Below, in pieces: positions 27,495 through 34,842 of a stretch of DNA of 64,000 nucleotides. Within the stretch, counting starts at the first letter, position 1. Every line of letters starts with the position of its first letter. Made by a program: the position numbers and the translations under genes. The DNA lies in the NCBI RefSeq assembly GCF_003024195.1, contig NZ_KZ679055.1, forward strand, positions 1 through 64,000, written 5' to 3'. Under the pieces are notes generated by a model. It made no database searches. It saw only the letters and a list, made by a program, of their open reading frames with translations, and had not been told where the DNA came from. The stretch is from Streptomyces dioscori. GTDB lineage: Bacteria; Actinomycetota; Actinomycetes; Streptomycetales; Streptomycetaceae.

Positions 27495-28843
27495 CCGTCA
27501 CCGTTCCTTCCCAACGCCCCGCGAGCGCCGACCTGTTGATCCACGGCGGTGACGTCCTGACCGTCGACGGGGCCGGCACGATCGTGCCCGACGGAGCCGT
27601 GGCCGTCCGCGACGGCGAGATCGTCGAGGTGGGCCCCGCCGGGGAACTGCGGGCGCGCCACTCGGCCGCCGAGACTCTCGACGCGAGCGGCTGTCTCGTG
27701 CTCCCCGGTCTGGTCAACGCGCACACCCACCTGGCGATGACTCTGCTGCGGGGCCGCGCCGACGACGTGACGCTCCAGGGGTTCCTTGAGCGGGTGATCC
27801 GCTGGGAGAGCGAGCTGCTGTCGCCGGAGAACGTAGCGACGGCGATCCGGGTCGCGATCGCGGAGAGCGTACGGGCCGGGGTGACCTCCGCGCTCGACAT
27901 GTACTGGTTCCACGAGGCCGCCGAGCAGGTCGCGCGCGAGGCGGGCTGGCGGCTGCACACGGGCCCCACCTTCATGGACGTACCGGATCCGGCCGACGGC
28001 ATCGCGTACGAGGACCGGCTGGCGTGGGCCCGGCGCGACCTGGCGGGCCGTACCGGGAAAGAGGCGCGGCGGCCCGGTACGCGTCCCGTCCTCTTCGCGC
28101 ACTCCGCCTACACCCTCTCCCCCGAGCAACTGACCGGGATCGCCGCGCTGGCACGGGAGTTCGGCGCGCTGCTGCACATCCACGCGGCGGAGAACGCCAC
28201 CGAGGTCGCCACCGTCGAGGTGCGGTACGGCAAGCGGCCGGTCGAACTGCTCGACTCGCTCGGACTGCTCGGCCCCGATCTGCTGCTGGCCCACACCGTG
28301 GACCTCACCGGAGCCGAGATCGCGGCGCTGGCCCGTACCGGAACGTCCGTCGCGCACTGTCCGGTGTCCAACCTCAAGCTGGGCTGCGGCATCGCCCCCG
28401 TGCCGCGGCTGCTGAGCGCGGGCGTGACGGTCGGCCTCGGCACGGACGGCGCGGTCAGCTCCAACACCCTGGACATGCTGCGCTCCCTGGGTCTCGCCGC
28501 CCTGGTGCACAAGGCCGACGGGGACCCGACCGCCGTGGGCGCCGAGCAGGCCGTGCGCATGGCCACCATCGAGGGCGCCCGCGCGCTGGGACTTGACGCC
28601 CAGCTGGGCTCGCTGGAGGCCGGCAAGCGCGCCGACCTGATCGTCCTGGACCTGGGCGGCCCGCATCTGGCGCCCCGCCACGACCCCTGGTCGACGCTCG
28701 CGTACGCGGCCCGCGCCGAGGACGTACGGGACACGGTCGTCGACGGCCGGATCCTGATGCGCGGCCGTACGCTCACCACGCTCGACGAGGGTGCGGCGCT
28801 CGCGGAGCTGGCCGCTCTCGTGTCACGGTCCGACCTCGTGTGA
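27491..28843 (+). CDS. Amidohydrolase, methylthioadenosine/S-adenosylhomocysteine deaminase-like
   Basis: Metal-dependent deaminase of 450 residues, TRZ/ATZ (MtaD) branch of the amidohydrolase superfamily. Ligands are in order: VNAHTHLAMTLLRG (HxH), HIHAAENATE (His/Glu), LLAHTVDL (His) and LGTDGAVSSN (Asp). GTG at 27491 overlaps the phosphorylase stop by four bases. The MtaD family deaminates methylthioadenosine, S-adenosylhomocysteine or adenosine. With the phosphorylase it could turn imported methylthioadenosine into hypoxanthine and methylthioribose-1-phosphate. Alternative members act on guanine, aminofutalosine or triazines; the neighbours argue for a nucleoside. Confidence 0.85.
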   Translation: MTVTVPSQRPASADLLIHGGDVLTVDGAGTIVPDGAVAVRDGEIVEVGPAGELRARHSAAETLDASGCLVLPGLVNAHTHLAMTLLRGRADDVTLQGFLERVIRWESELLSPENVATAIRVAIAESVRAGVTSALDMYWFHEAAEQVAREAGWRLHTGPTFMDVPDPADGIAYEDRLAWARRDLAGRTGKEARRPGTRPVLFAHSAYTLSPEQLTGIAALAREFGALLHIHAAENATEVATVEVRYGKRPVELLDSLGLLGPDLLLAHTVDLTGAEIAALARTGTSVAHCPVSNLKLGCGIAPVPRLLSAGVTVGLGTDGAVSSNTLDMLRSLGLAALVHKADGDPTAVGAEQAVRMATIEGARALGLDAQLGSLEAGKRADLIVLDLGGPHLAPRHDPWSTLAYAARAEDVRDTVVDGRILMRGRTLTTLDEGAALAELAALVSRSDLV

Positions 28844-28856
28844 GCCGCATAATGAG

Positions 28857-28896
28857 ACATCGGATGTAAGACGGACGCAAGACAGATGCAAGTCAT
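28857..28896. promoter_or_regulatory. Candidate GntR operator with phased repeats
   Basis: ACATCGGATGT (28857-28867) is a perfect palindrome around one base, followed by three 11-base units with AAGAC/AAGTC in the same phase (28864-28896). A related TCATCGGGTGT follows. Located 40-80 bases before the GntR gene and after the deaminase stop, it could be an autoregulatory site. Confidence 0.35.
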
Positions 28897-28937
28897 CGGG
28901 TGTCCCAGCGACGGCCCGAGTGACGGGGAGGCCCGCC

Positions 28938-29609
28938 ATGGCAGTCACCGATGAGGCGATCGAGAAGATCAAGGGAATGATCGTCTCCGGCGCGCTGCGC
29001 CCCGGCGACCGGCTGCCGAAGGAGAGCGAGCTCGCCGCCGACCTGGGTCTGTCCCGCAACTCCCTGCGCGAGGCGGTGCGCGCCCTCTCCCTGATCCGCA
29101 TCCTGGACGTGCGGCAGGGCGACGGCACGTACGTCACGAGCCTCGACCCGCAGCTCCTCCTTGAGGCGCTGAGTTTCGTCGTGGACTTCCACCGCGACGA
29201 CACGGTCCTGGAGTTCCTCGCGGTCCGCCGCATCCTGGAGCCGGCCGCGACGGCGATGGCGGCGCAGCGGATCAGCGAACAGCAACTGGACGCGCTGACC
29301 GCCCAGTTGGACGCCCTGGGCGCCGGGCTCTCGGTGGAGGAACTGGTCGCCTGCGACCTGGAGTTCCACCGGGGCATCGTGCAGAGCTCGGGCAACTCCG
29401 TGCTCTGCTCCCTCCTCGACGGCCTCTCGGGACCCACCACCCGGGCCCGGATCTGGCGGGGCCTGACCCAGGAGGACGCGGTCAGCCGCACCCTGCACGA
29501 ACACCGCGCGATCCTCGGCGCCCTGCGCGACCGGGACGCGGAGGCGGCCCGCTCCTGGGCGACCGTGCACATCGCGAGCGTGGAGCAGTGGCTGCGCTCG
29601 ACGCTGTGA
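28938..29609 (+). CDS. GntR-family regulator, FadR/FCD type
   Basis: DNA-binding regulator of 223 residues. The N-terminal winged helix (about 5-70) shows the GntR pattern LRPGDRLPKESELAADLGLS and RNSLREAVRALSLI; the helical FCD effector domain has the metal-binding Asp/His pattern (VACDLEFHRGIVQSSGN and LHEHRAILGALRDRDA). ATG at 28938 has GGGGAG upstream. It ends the nucleoside importer run in the same direction, with 94 bases between, so it may share the operon or be autoregulated from the palindrome upstream. The ligand could be a salvage intermediate. Confidence 0.9.
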   Translation: MAVTDEAIEKIKGMIVSGALRPGDRLPKESELAADLGLSRNSLREAVRALSLIRILDVRQGDGTYVTSLDPQLLLEALSFVVDFHRDDTVLEFLAVRRILEPAATAMAAQRISEQQLDALTAQLDALGAGLSVEELVACDLEFHRGIVQSSGNSVLCSLLDGLSGPTTRARIWRGLTQEDAVSRTLHEHRAILGALRDRDAEAARSWATVHIASVEQWLRSTL

Positions 29610-29773
29610 GCGATCCCGGCAGGATCACGACAGCTCGGATGACTGCTGGGTGTTCGGAGGCACTGAACGGGGCAGTGATCCGGGCACTCCCCCATGCGAG
29701 GGGGCTGCGGACGCCCTGTGCACAAGCCGTAAGGTTGGGGCGTACGTGAGGGTACGTCGGAAGGAGGCGCTGA

Positions 29774-30868
29774 GTGATCGAGCTCGACGGGGTTCCCGAG
29801 CTGGTCGACCCGGTCATGGTGGCCGCGTTCGAGGGCTGGAACGACGCCGGCGACGCCGCCTCCACCGCGGTCGCGCATCTGGACAGCGAGTGGAAGGGCG
29901 AGGTGTTCGCGGCGCTCGACGCCGAGGACTACTACGACTTCCAGGTCAACCGGCCCACGGTGTGGCTGGACGGCGGTGTACGCAAGATCACATGGCCGAC
30001 GACAAGGTTGTCAGTGGTCCGGGTCGGCGGCGACAAACCGCGGGACCTGGTGCTGGTACGGGGCATCGAGCCGTCGATGCGCTGGCGCTCCTTCTGCAAC
30101 GAGCTGCTCGGCTTCGCCCATGAGCTGGGCGTGGAGCTCGTGGTGATCCTCGGCGCGCTGCTGGGCGACACCCCGCACACGCGTCCGGTGCCGGTCAGCG
30201 GAGTCACCTCCGACCCGGACCTGGCCCGCACGATGGACCTGGAGGAGACCAAGTACGAAGGCCCCACGGGGATCGTCGGCATCCTCCAGGAGGCGTGCAC
30301 GCACGCGGGCGTACCGGCGGTGTCGCTGTGGGCGGCCGTACCGCACTACGTGTCGCAGCCTCCGAACCCGAAGGCGACGCTGGCCCTCCTGAACCGCCTG
30401 GAGGACCTCATCGACCTGCGGATCCCGCTGGGCGAACTGCCGGAGGACGCGCGCGCCTGGCAGGTGGGCGTGGACCAGCTGGCCGCGGAGGACAGCGAGG
30501 TCGCGGAGTACGTGCAGACGCTGGAGGAGGCCCGGGACACCGCCGAGCTGCCGGAGGCGTCGGGCGAGGCGATCGCCCGCGAGTTCGAGCGCTACCTGCG
30601 CAGACGGGACGGGAGCGGGCCGGCCGCGGCGCCGGGCAGCCATGCCACGGAGAGCGGCGATCCCGGCACGTACCTCCGGGACAGTCCGGGCGGCCGTCCG
30701 AAGCCGGTGCGCCCGCAGCGGCCGGAGACGACCGAGGGCGCCGCCGGGGACACCGGTGACACCACCGGCGCGACGGGCGACGCCGAGGAGACCACCGGGT
30801 CCGGGTCCGGCGAGGGTGCGCCGGGTGCCGCGGACTCGAAGGAGCCGCCGGAGTCGTCGGAGGACTGA
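29774..30868 (+). CDS. PAC2-family protein
   Basis: Member of the proteasome-assembly-chaperone-2 (PAC2) family, 364 residues, cytoplasmic. Typical stretches: VAAFEGWNDAGDAAS, RGIEPSMRWRSF, VPVSGVTSD and GPTGIVGILQEAC. Strong AAGGAGG precedes GTG 29774. The fold occupies about the first 290 residues; the last 75 are an acidic Gly/Thr/Pro-rich disordered tail. In Actinobacteria this family is widespread and its exact role is not settled; a link to proteasome assembly is family-based inference. In S. coelicolor the equivalent lies, as I recall, directly between glpD and mshC. Confidence 0.9.
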   Translation: MIELDGVPELVDPVMVAAFEGWNDAGDAASTAVAHLDSEWKGEVFAALDAEDYYDFQVNRPTVWLDGGVRKITWPTTRLSVVRVGGDKPRDLVLVRGIEPSMRWRSFCNELLGFAHELGVELVVILGALLGDTPHTRPVPVSGVTSDPDLARTMDLEETKYEGPTGIVGILQEACTHAGVPAVSLWAAVPHYVSQPPNPKATLALLNRLEDLIDLRIPLGELPEDARAWQVGVDQLAAEDSEVAEYVQTLEEARDTAELPEASGEAIAREFERYLRRRDGSGPAAAPGSHATESGDPGTYLRDSPGGRPKPVRPQRPETTEGAAGDTGDTTGATGDAEETTGSGSGEGAPGAADSKEPPESSED

Positions 30869-30891
30869 CCGTGCTCGGAGGACTGACCTGA

Positions 30892-30927
30892 CGAAGGGGC
30901 GGTGTGCTGCGGCAGACCGCCCCTTCG
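30892..30927. terminator. Convergent terminator, PAC2 / beta-propeller gene
   Basis: Perfect 12-bp stem CGAAGGGGCGGT/ACCGCCCCTTCG (30892-30903 with 30916-30927), 12-base loop, in the 84-base gap between two converging genes. Confidence 0.8.
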
Positions 30928-30952
30928 CACGTCACCTGTCACGCGCCGGGCG

Positions 30953-31906
30953 TCACACCTGGCGTACCGCCACCGCGTCGTAGTCCGTGTCCGGCGTCGG
31001 TTCGACGTCGAAGCGTGCGTTCGGGAGGTACAGGCGGTCGCCCCACGCGGCGGCCGTGGTCGGGATCCGGAAACGCGGGTCGGTGATCCGGGTGAGCGCC
31101 CGCCCCCGCGTCCCGGCGGCGTTCAGCCGGAACACGTCGATGGCGTTCTGCTGCTGCTGAACGACGTAGAGGGTCCGGCCGAGGAGCAACAAGCCGTCCC
31201 CGTTGGGCAGTTGGGCGCCCCCGAGGTCCACGGCGCTCGCGGCTCCGGTGGCCGGTTCCACCCGCATCAGCGTGCCGCCGCCGACGAAGACGTTGACCAC
31301 CAGGAGCGCGCTGCCGTCCGGGGTGCGCTCGATGCCGTTGGCGGTGAAGTCCGGGCCCTGCTGCCAGTCGCCGCCCAGGGGCACGGGGGTGACGGCTCCG
31401 GGCCGCCCGTGCCTGTCGAGCGCCAGCCGGTAGAGCCGGGGCGCGAACGAGTCGGTGAACCAGGCCGCGCGCGGAGTGAGGATCACGTCGTTCACGAACG
31501 AGCCACCGACGGCGTACGTCTTCTCGATCTTCCCCGTGCGCGCGTCGACGGTCCGCAGATCACCACCGGCCCCGCCGCTGACGAACAGCCGGCCGTGCCC
31601 GTCGATCTTCAGGCCCACGCTGGGGTGTCCGGCGCCGGGACCCTGGCTGATGACGGAGCCCCGCCCGGTGGCGAGGCTCGCGCGGTAGAGGGAGCCGTCG
31701 GCGAGCGATCCGAAGTACGCGTACGGGGTCGCGCCGATGGCGATGCCCTCCGGCTGGAAGCCGGCCGGCAGCGGAAAACGGTCGGGCCAGGCCTTCTCCC
31801 GCGTTTCGGCCGCGTGCGCCGTACCGCCCAGGAGGGTCGCGCCGCCGACGGCGGCGGCCGTGGTGAGGAGTCTTCGACGTGCGAAGGAACGGTCTGCGAG
31901 TGCCAC
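30953..31906 (-). CDS. Exported SMP-30/gluconolactonase-like beta-propeller protein
   Basis: Secreted protein of 317 residues. The N-terminus has a twin-arginine-like signal (RRRLLTTAAAVGGATLLGG, cleavage near AHA). The mature part has repeated propeller blades: PEGIAIGATPYAYFGSLADG, HPSVGLKIDGHGRLFVSGG, NGIERTPDGSALLVVNV and PNGDGLLLLGRTLYVV, typical of SMP-30/superoxide dismutase-like propellers. I chose GTG 31906 because GGAAGGA sits six bases upstream; GTG 31921 is possible. Convergent with PAC2 and divergent from the subtilase gene. The substrate is unknown. Confidence 0.85.
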   Translation of the reverse strand: MALADRSFARRRLLTTAAAVGGATLLGGTAHAAETREKAWPDRFPLPAGFQPEGIAIGATPYAYFGSLADGSLYRASLATGRGSVISQGPGAGHPSVGLKIDGHGRLFVSGGAGGDLRTVDARTGKIEKTYAVGGSFVNDVILTPRAAWFTDSFAPRLYRLALDRHGRPGAVTPVPLGGDWQQGPDFTANGIERTPDGSALLVVNVFVGGGTLMRVEPATGAASAVDLGGAQLPNGDGLLLLGRTLYVVQQQQNAIDVFRLNAAGTRGRALTRITDPRFRIPTTAAAWGDRLYLPNARFDVEPTPDTDYDAVAVRQV

Positions 31907-32296
31907 GGTGCGTCCTTCCACGAGAGGGCCGACGCGCTGTCGGCCCTGCGGTCAACAGACGCTGTCACCCCATCACATGACATCCGCCTCCGCAGCCTTT
32001 GGCCGGATTGTGACGTGACATCGGTTTCCGGACGAATTGCACACGGTACCCAATTCAATTTGTTTCCAAACGCAGTTGGCGAACTCGGGGGTGGACGAGT
32101 CGGCCCGGGAGGAGCAGGGTGTGCCCGGAGGACACAAACGGAGGAAACAGCACCGAAACAGTTCGCCGACGAACGACCCGGTGAACGACAGGGTGAACGA
32201 CGGGGCGAACGACAGTTCCTACAACGGGACTTACGACAACTGGACAGCGATACCGACCACTTGAGCACCTGCACGGACCGAAGGGAGCGGCACGCG
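31907..32296. other. Gap between propeller and subtilase genes
   Basis: About 390 bases with no convincing gene. 31960-32085 is AT-rich for this genome (AATTGC, AATTCAATTTGTTTCC) and probably carries both divergent promoters. From 32166 to 32237 lies a 12-bp tandem repeat. AAGGGAG precedes the subtilase start. Confidence 0.45.
32166..32237 (+). repeat. Six 12-bp tandem units before the subtilase gene
   Basis: Units of the form NGGGTGAACGAC: CCGACGAACGAC, CCGGTGAACGAC, AGGGTGAACGAC, GGGGCGAACGAC, then two diverged copies. It ends 59 bases before the ATG, so it is probably in the 5' leader or the promoter. Confidence 0.75.
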
Positions 32297-34045
32297 ATGA
32301 CCGACCAGGTACAGCCGGAGCGGGGCCCGGGAGCGTCCGGACCGGGGCCCGACGGAGCGGGATTCAACTACCGGGGAGCCGAGCAGGAGCTGATCGTCGT
32401 CGCTCGGCCCGAGCCCCGACTGCGTGCCGGGGCCCAGGGGGTCCGTTCGGCGGCCGGCTCCGATGTGTCGGCACTCACCATGTTCCTCAGTGACGAACAG
32501 CTCGCGCTGGAGCCGCTGTTCGGCAGCGAGGAACGGCTCAGGTCGGCGGTCCAGCCGCCGGCCGACGGCGCCGAGACACTGCCCGACCTCGGCCTCTTCT
32601 ACCGGGTACGGGGCGGCGAGGAACGGGCCCAGGAGCTGCGTTCACGGATCGCCGCGCTGCCGGAGATCGCCACGGCGTACGTGAAGCCGGCCGCCGTACC
32701 GGCTTCCGTGGGGTCCGTCGGCCAGAGCGCCGACGAGACCAGGCGGCACAAGGAGGGCGCCCCCGTCACCCCTGACTTCACCAGCCGCCAGGGTTATCTG
32801 CGCCCGGCGCCCGAGGGCGTGGACGCGTACTGGGCCTGGCAGCGGCCCGGCGGGTCCGGCCAGGGCGTCACCGTGATCGACGTGGAGGGGGCCTGGCAGC
32901 TGGGCCACGAGGACCTCGCCGCGAAGCTGGCGGGGGTTGTCGTAGGCACCCCGATCCAGGATCTGGCCTGGCGCAACCACGGCACCGCCGTGATCGGGGT
33001 GATCGGCGGCGACCGCAACGAGTACGGGATCACCGGCATCGCGCCGGACAGCGTGACCGCGGCCGCGTCCTTCCACGGCATCGGCACGGCGGCGGCGATC
33101 CACGCGGCGGCCGACCGGCTCGGCCCCGGCGACATCATCCTGATCGAACTGCACCGCCCGGGACCGCGGTTCGACTACCAGCAGCGCGACGACCAGCGCG
33201 GCTACACGCCCGTCGAGTGGTGGCCCGACGACTTCGCGGCCATCCGGTACGCGACCGCCCGGGGCATCATCGTGGTGGAGGCCGCGGGCAACGGCGGCGA
33301 GTCGCTGGACGACGCCGTGTACGAACGCCGCCCCGACGAATTCCCCGAGTGGTGGCGCAACCCCTTCAACCCCTCCCACCAGTCCTCCGGCGCGATCCTG
33401 GTCGGCGCGGGCGCCCCGCCGCCCGGCACCCACGGCCGCGACCACGGCCCGGACCGCTCACGGCTGGCGTTCTCCAACTACGGGGCACGGGTCGACGCGC
33501 AGGGCTGGGGCCGCGAGGTCACCACGACCGGCGGCTTCTGGGACCGGCCCGGCGATCTGCAGGGCGGCGCCGAGGAGATCGCCTGGTTCACGGACACCTT
33601 CTCCGGGACGTCCTCCGCCTCCCCGGTGGTGGTCGGCGCCCTGGCCGCGCTGCAGGGCATGCTCAGGGCGGCCGGCCAGGAGTCGATGACTCCGGAGAAG
33701 GCGCGCAAGGTGCTGCGGGCCACCGGTTCCCCGCAGCAGGACGCGCCGGGGCGGCCCGCGTCGCAGCGGATCGGCAGCCGGCCGGACATCAAGGCGGCGG
33801 TCGCCCATCTGCTGCCGGGGGCGGTCGGCTCGGGCCAGGCCGAACGGTACTGGGACGAGCTGGTGCCCTATCCGCGTGAACTCCCGCCCAGGCTCCGGCT
33901 CTACGTGGCCGGCGGCTGGCGGAGCCTGCACAACCCGTCTCCCGAGATCCGCCAGTCGGTGCAGGCCGCCTTCGCCGGTGGCCGGCCCGACGTACGGGTC
34001 TGGTTCTCGGACGACGAGATCGTCGGCCTGGTCGTCACGGGCTGA
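32297..34045 (+). CDS. Cytoplasmic S8 (subtilisin-like) serine protease with C-terminal partner domain
   Basis: 582 residues, no signal peptide or propeptide-like export signal. N-terminal 150 residues are an uncharacterised region; the subtilase core follows with Asp195 (VTVIDVEGAW, not the usual DTG), His228 (NHGTAVIGVIGG), oxyanion Asn332 (EAAGNGGE) and Ser439 (SGTSSASPVVVGALA). The final 66 residues (from RYWDELVPYP) resemble the C-terminus of the adjacent Gln-rich protein. ATG at 32297 follows GGGAG; the ORF's 465-codon upward extension is spurious. All catalytic residues are present, so it is probably active inside the cell, perhaps on its neighbour. Confidence 0.88.
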   Translation: MTDQVQPERGPGASGPGPDGAGFNYRGAEQELIVVARPEPRLRAGAQGVRSAAGSDVSALTMFLSDEQLALEPLFGSEERLRSAVQPPADGAETLPDLGLFYRVRGGEERAQELRSRIAALPEIATAYVKPAAVPASVGSVGQSADETRRHKEGAPVTPDFTSRQGYLRPAPEGVDAYWAWQRPGGSGQGVTVIDVEGAWQLGHEDLAAKLAGVVVGTPIQDLAWRNHGTAVIGVIGGDRNEYGITGIAPDSVTAAASFHGIGTAAAIHAAADRLGPGDIILIELHRPGPRFDYQQRDDQRGYTPVEWWPDDFAAIRYATARGIIVVEAAGNGGESLDDAVYERRPDEFPEWWRNPFNPSHQSSGAILVGAGAPPPGTHGRDHGPDRSRLAFSNYGARVDAQGWGREVTTTGGFWDRPGDLQGGAEEIAWFTDTFSGTSSASPVVVGALAALQGMLRAAGQESMTPEKARKVLRATGSPQQDAPGRPASQRIGSRPDIKAAVAHLLPGAVGSGQAERYWDELVPYPRELPPRLRLYVAGGWRSLHNPSPEIRQSVQAAFAGGRPDVRVWFSDDEIVGLVVTG

Positions 34046-34174
34046 CCCGACCGACGGGCCTTCGGGCCTTCGGGCCACATCCGATGAACGGTCGCCACGA
34101 CCGGCCATCACCCATCACTCATCACCCATCAACGCCCAACCATCACCCAACCATTGAGGGAAGGTGGCACCCGC

Positions 34175-34744
34175 ATGAGCACCACCCCGCAGATGAGCCA
34201 GCAGGGCCAACAGGGCTTCGGCCAGCAGGGGTTCGGCCAGCAGGGCCAGCAGGGCCCTAGCACGGCTCCCCCGCAGCAGGGTCAGCAGCAGGGCTACGGC
34301 CAGCAGCAGTTCGGACCCCAGCAGTTCGGCCAGCAGCAGCCGTTCGGGCAGCAGCAGGGCATGGGCCAGCAGGTTCCCCAGCATCTGCAGCAGCAGCTCC
34401 AGCAGCTGGGTCAGCAGCAGCCGTTCCAGCAGCTGCTCCAGCAACTCGGCGGGCAGCAGCAGCAACAACAGGGCCAGCAGGCCCAGCCACTGGTCATGCG
34501 CAGTGCCGTCGAGGCCGCCGCGCTGACGAGCGGTGTCGCCGAGCACTTCTGGGACGTCGTCACCCCGCTGCCGGGCCAGCCGTCGATCCTCTACCTGTAC
34601 ATCAACCAGGCCTGGCGTCCGCTGGTCAACCCGAACCAGGTGACGCACGACGAGGTCCAGGAGGCCTTCGCCTTCGGCCAGCAGGTCATCGGGATCTACG
34701 ACTCCTCGACGAACACCATCCAGGCCGTGATCGTGAACAAGTAG
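34175..34744 (+). CDS. Gln-rich prion-like protein sharing a domain with the upstream protease
   Basis: 189 residues in two parts. Residues 1-110 are an extreme low-complexity region rich in Gln with Gly/Phe/Tyr (FGQQGFGQQ, GYGQQQFGPQQFG, HLQQQLQQLGQQQPF), of prion-like composition. Residues 124-189 (HFWDVVTPLPGQPS, LYLYINQAWRPLVNP, EVQEAFAFG) match the protease C-terminus by eye. ATG at 34175 follows AAGGTGG. It lies 129 bases after the protease stop, same strand, followed by a strong terminator. No known family recognised. It may be a scaffold, substrate or assembly partner of the protease. Confidence 0.85.
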   Translation: MSTTPQMSQQGQQGFGQQGFGQQGQQGPSTAPPQQGQQQGYGQQQFGPQQFGQQQPFGQQQGMGQQVPQHLQQQLQQLGQQQPFQQLLQQLGGQQQQQQGQQAQPLVMRSAVEAAALTSGVAEHFWDVVTPLPGQPSILYLYINQAWRPLVNPNQVTHDEVQEAFAFGQQVIGIYDSSTNTIQAVIVNK

Positions 34745-34795
34745 CGGCCTGACGGACGGACCACCGCACGCGTGACGCGCGGTGGAGCGCACAGA

Positions 34796-34829
34796 GGGCG
34801 CCGGACGGGCGACGACCCGTCCGGCGCCC
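34796..34829. terminator. Convergent terminator, Gln-rich gene / mshC
   Basis: Perfect 14-bp stem GGGCGCCGGACGGG/CCCGTCCGGCGCCC (34796-34809 with 34816-34829), six-base loop, serving genes converging from both sides. Confidence 0.85.
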
Positions 34830-34842
34830 GGCGTCGTGCGTT

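Noticed and set aside
32037..32264. 75-codon ORF between propeller and subtilase
   Set aside because: Half of it is the 12-bp tandem repeat (NDPVNDRVND) and no ribosome-binding site is present.
30902..32296. N-terminal extension of the subtilase open frame
   Set aside because: It runs antisense through the propeller gene and the repeat region; a good ribosome-binding site and ATG lie at 32297.
34190..34490. CRISPR-like repetitive appearance
   Set aside because: Repeats are irregular CAG-rich codons inside the Gln-rich gene, with no uniform direct repeat or spacer structure.
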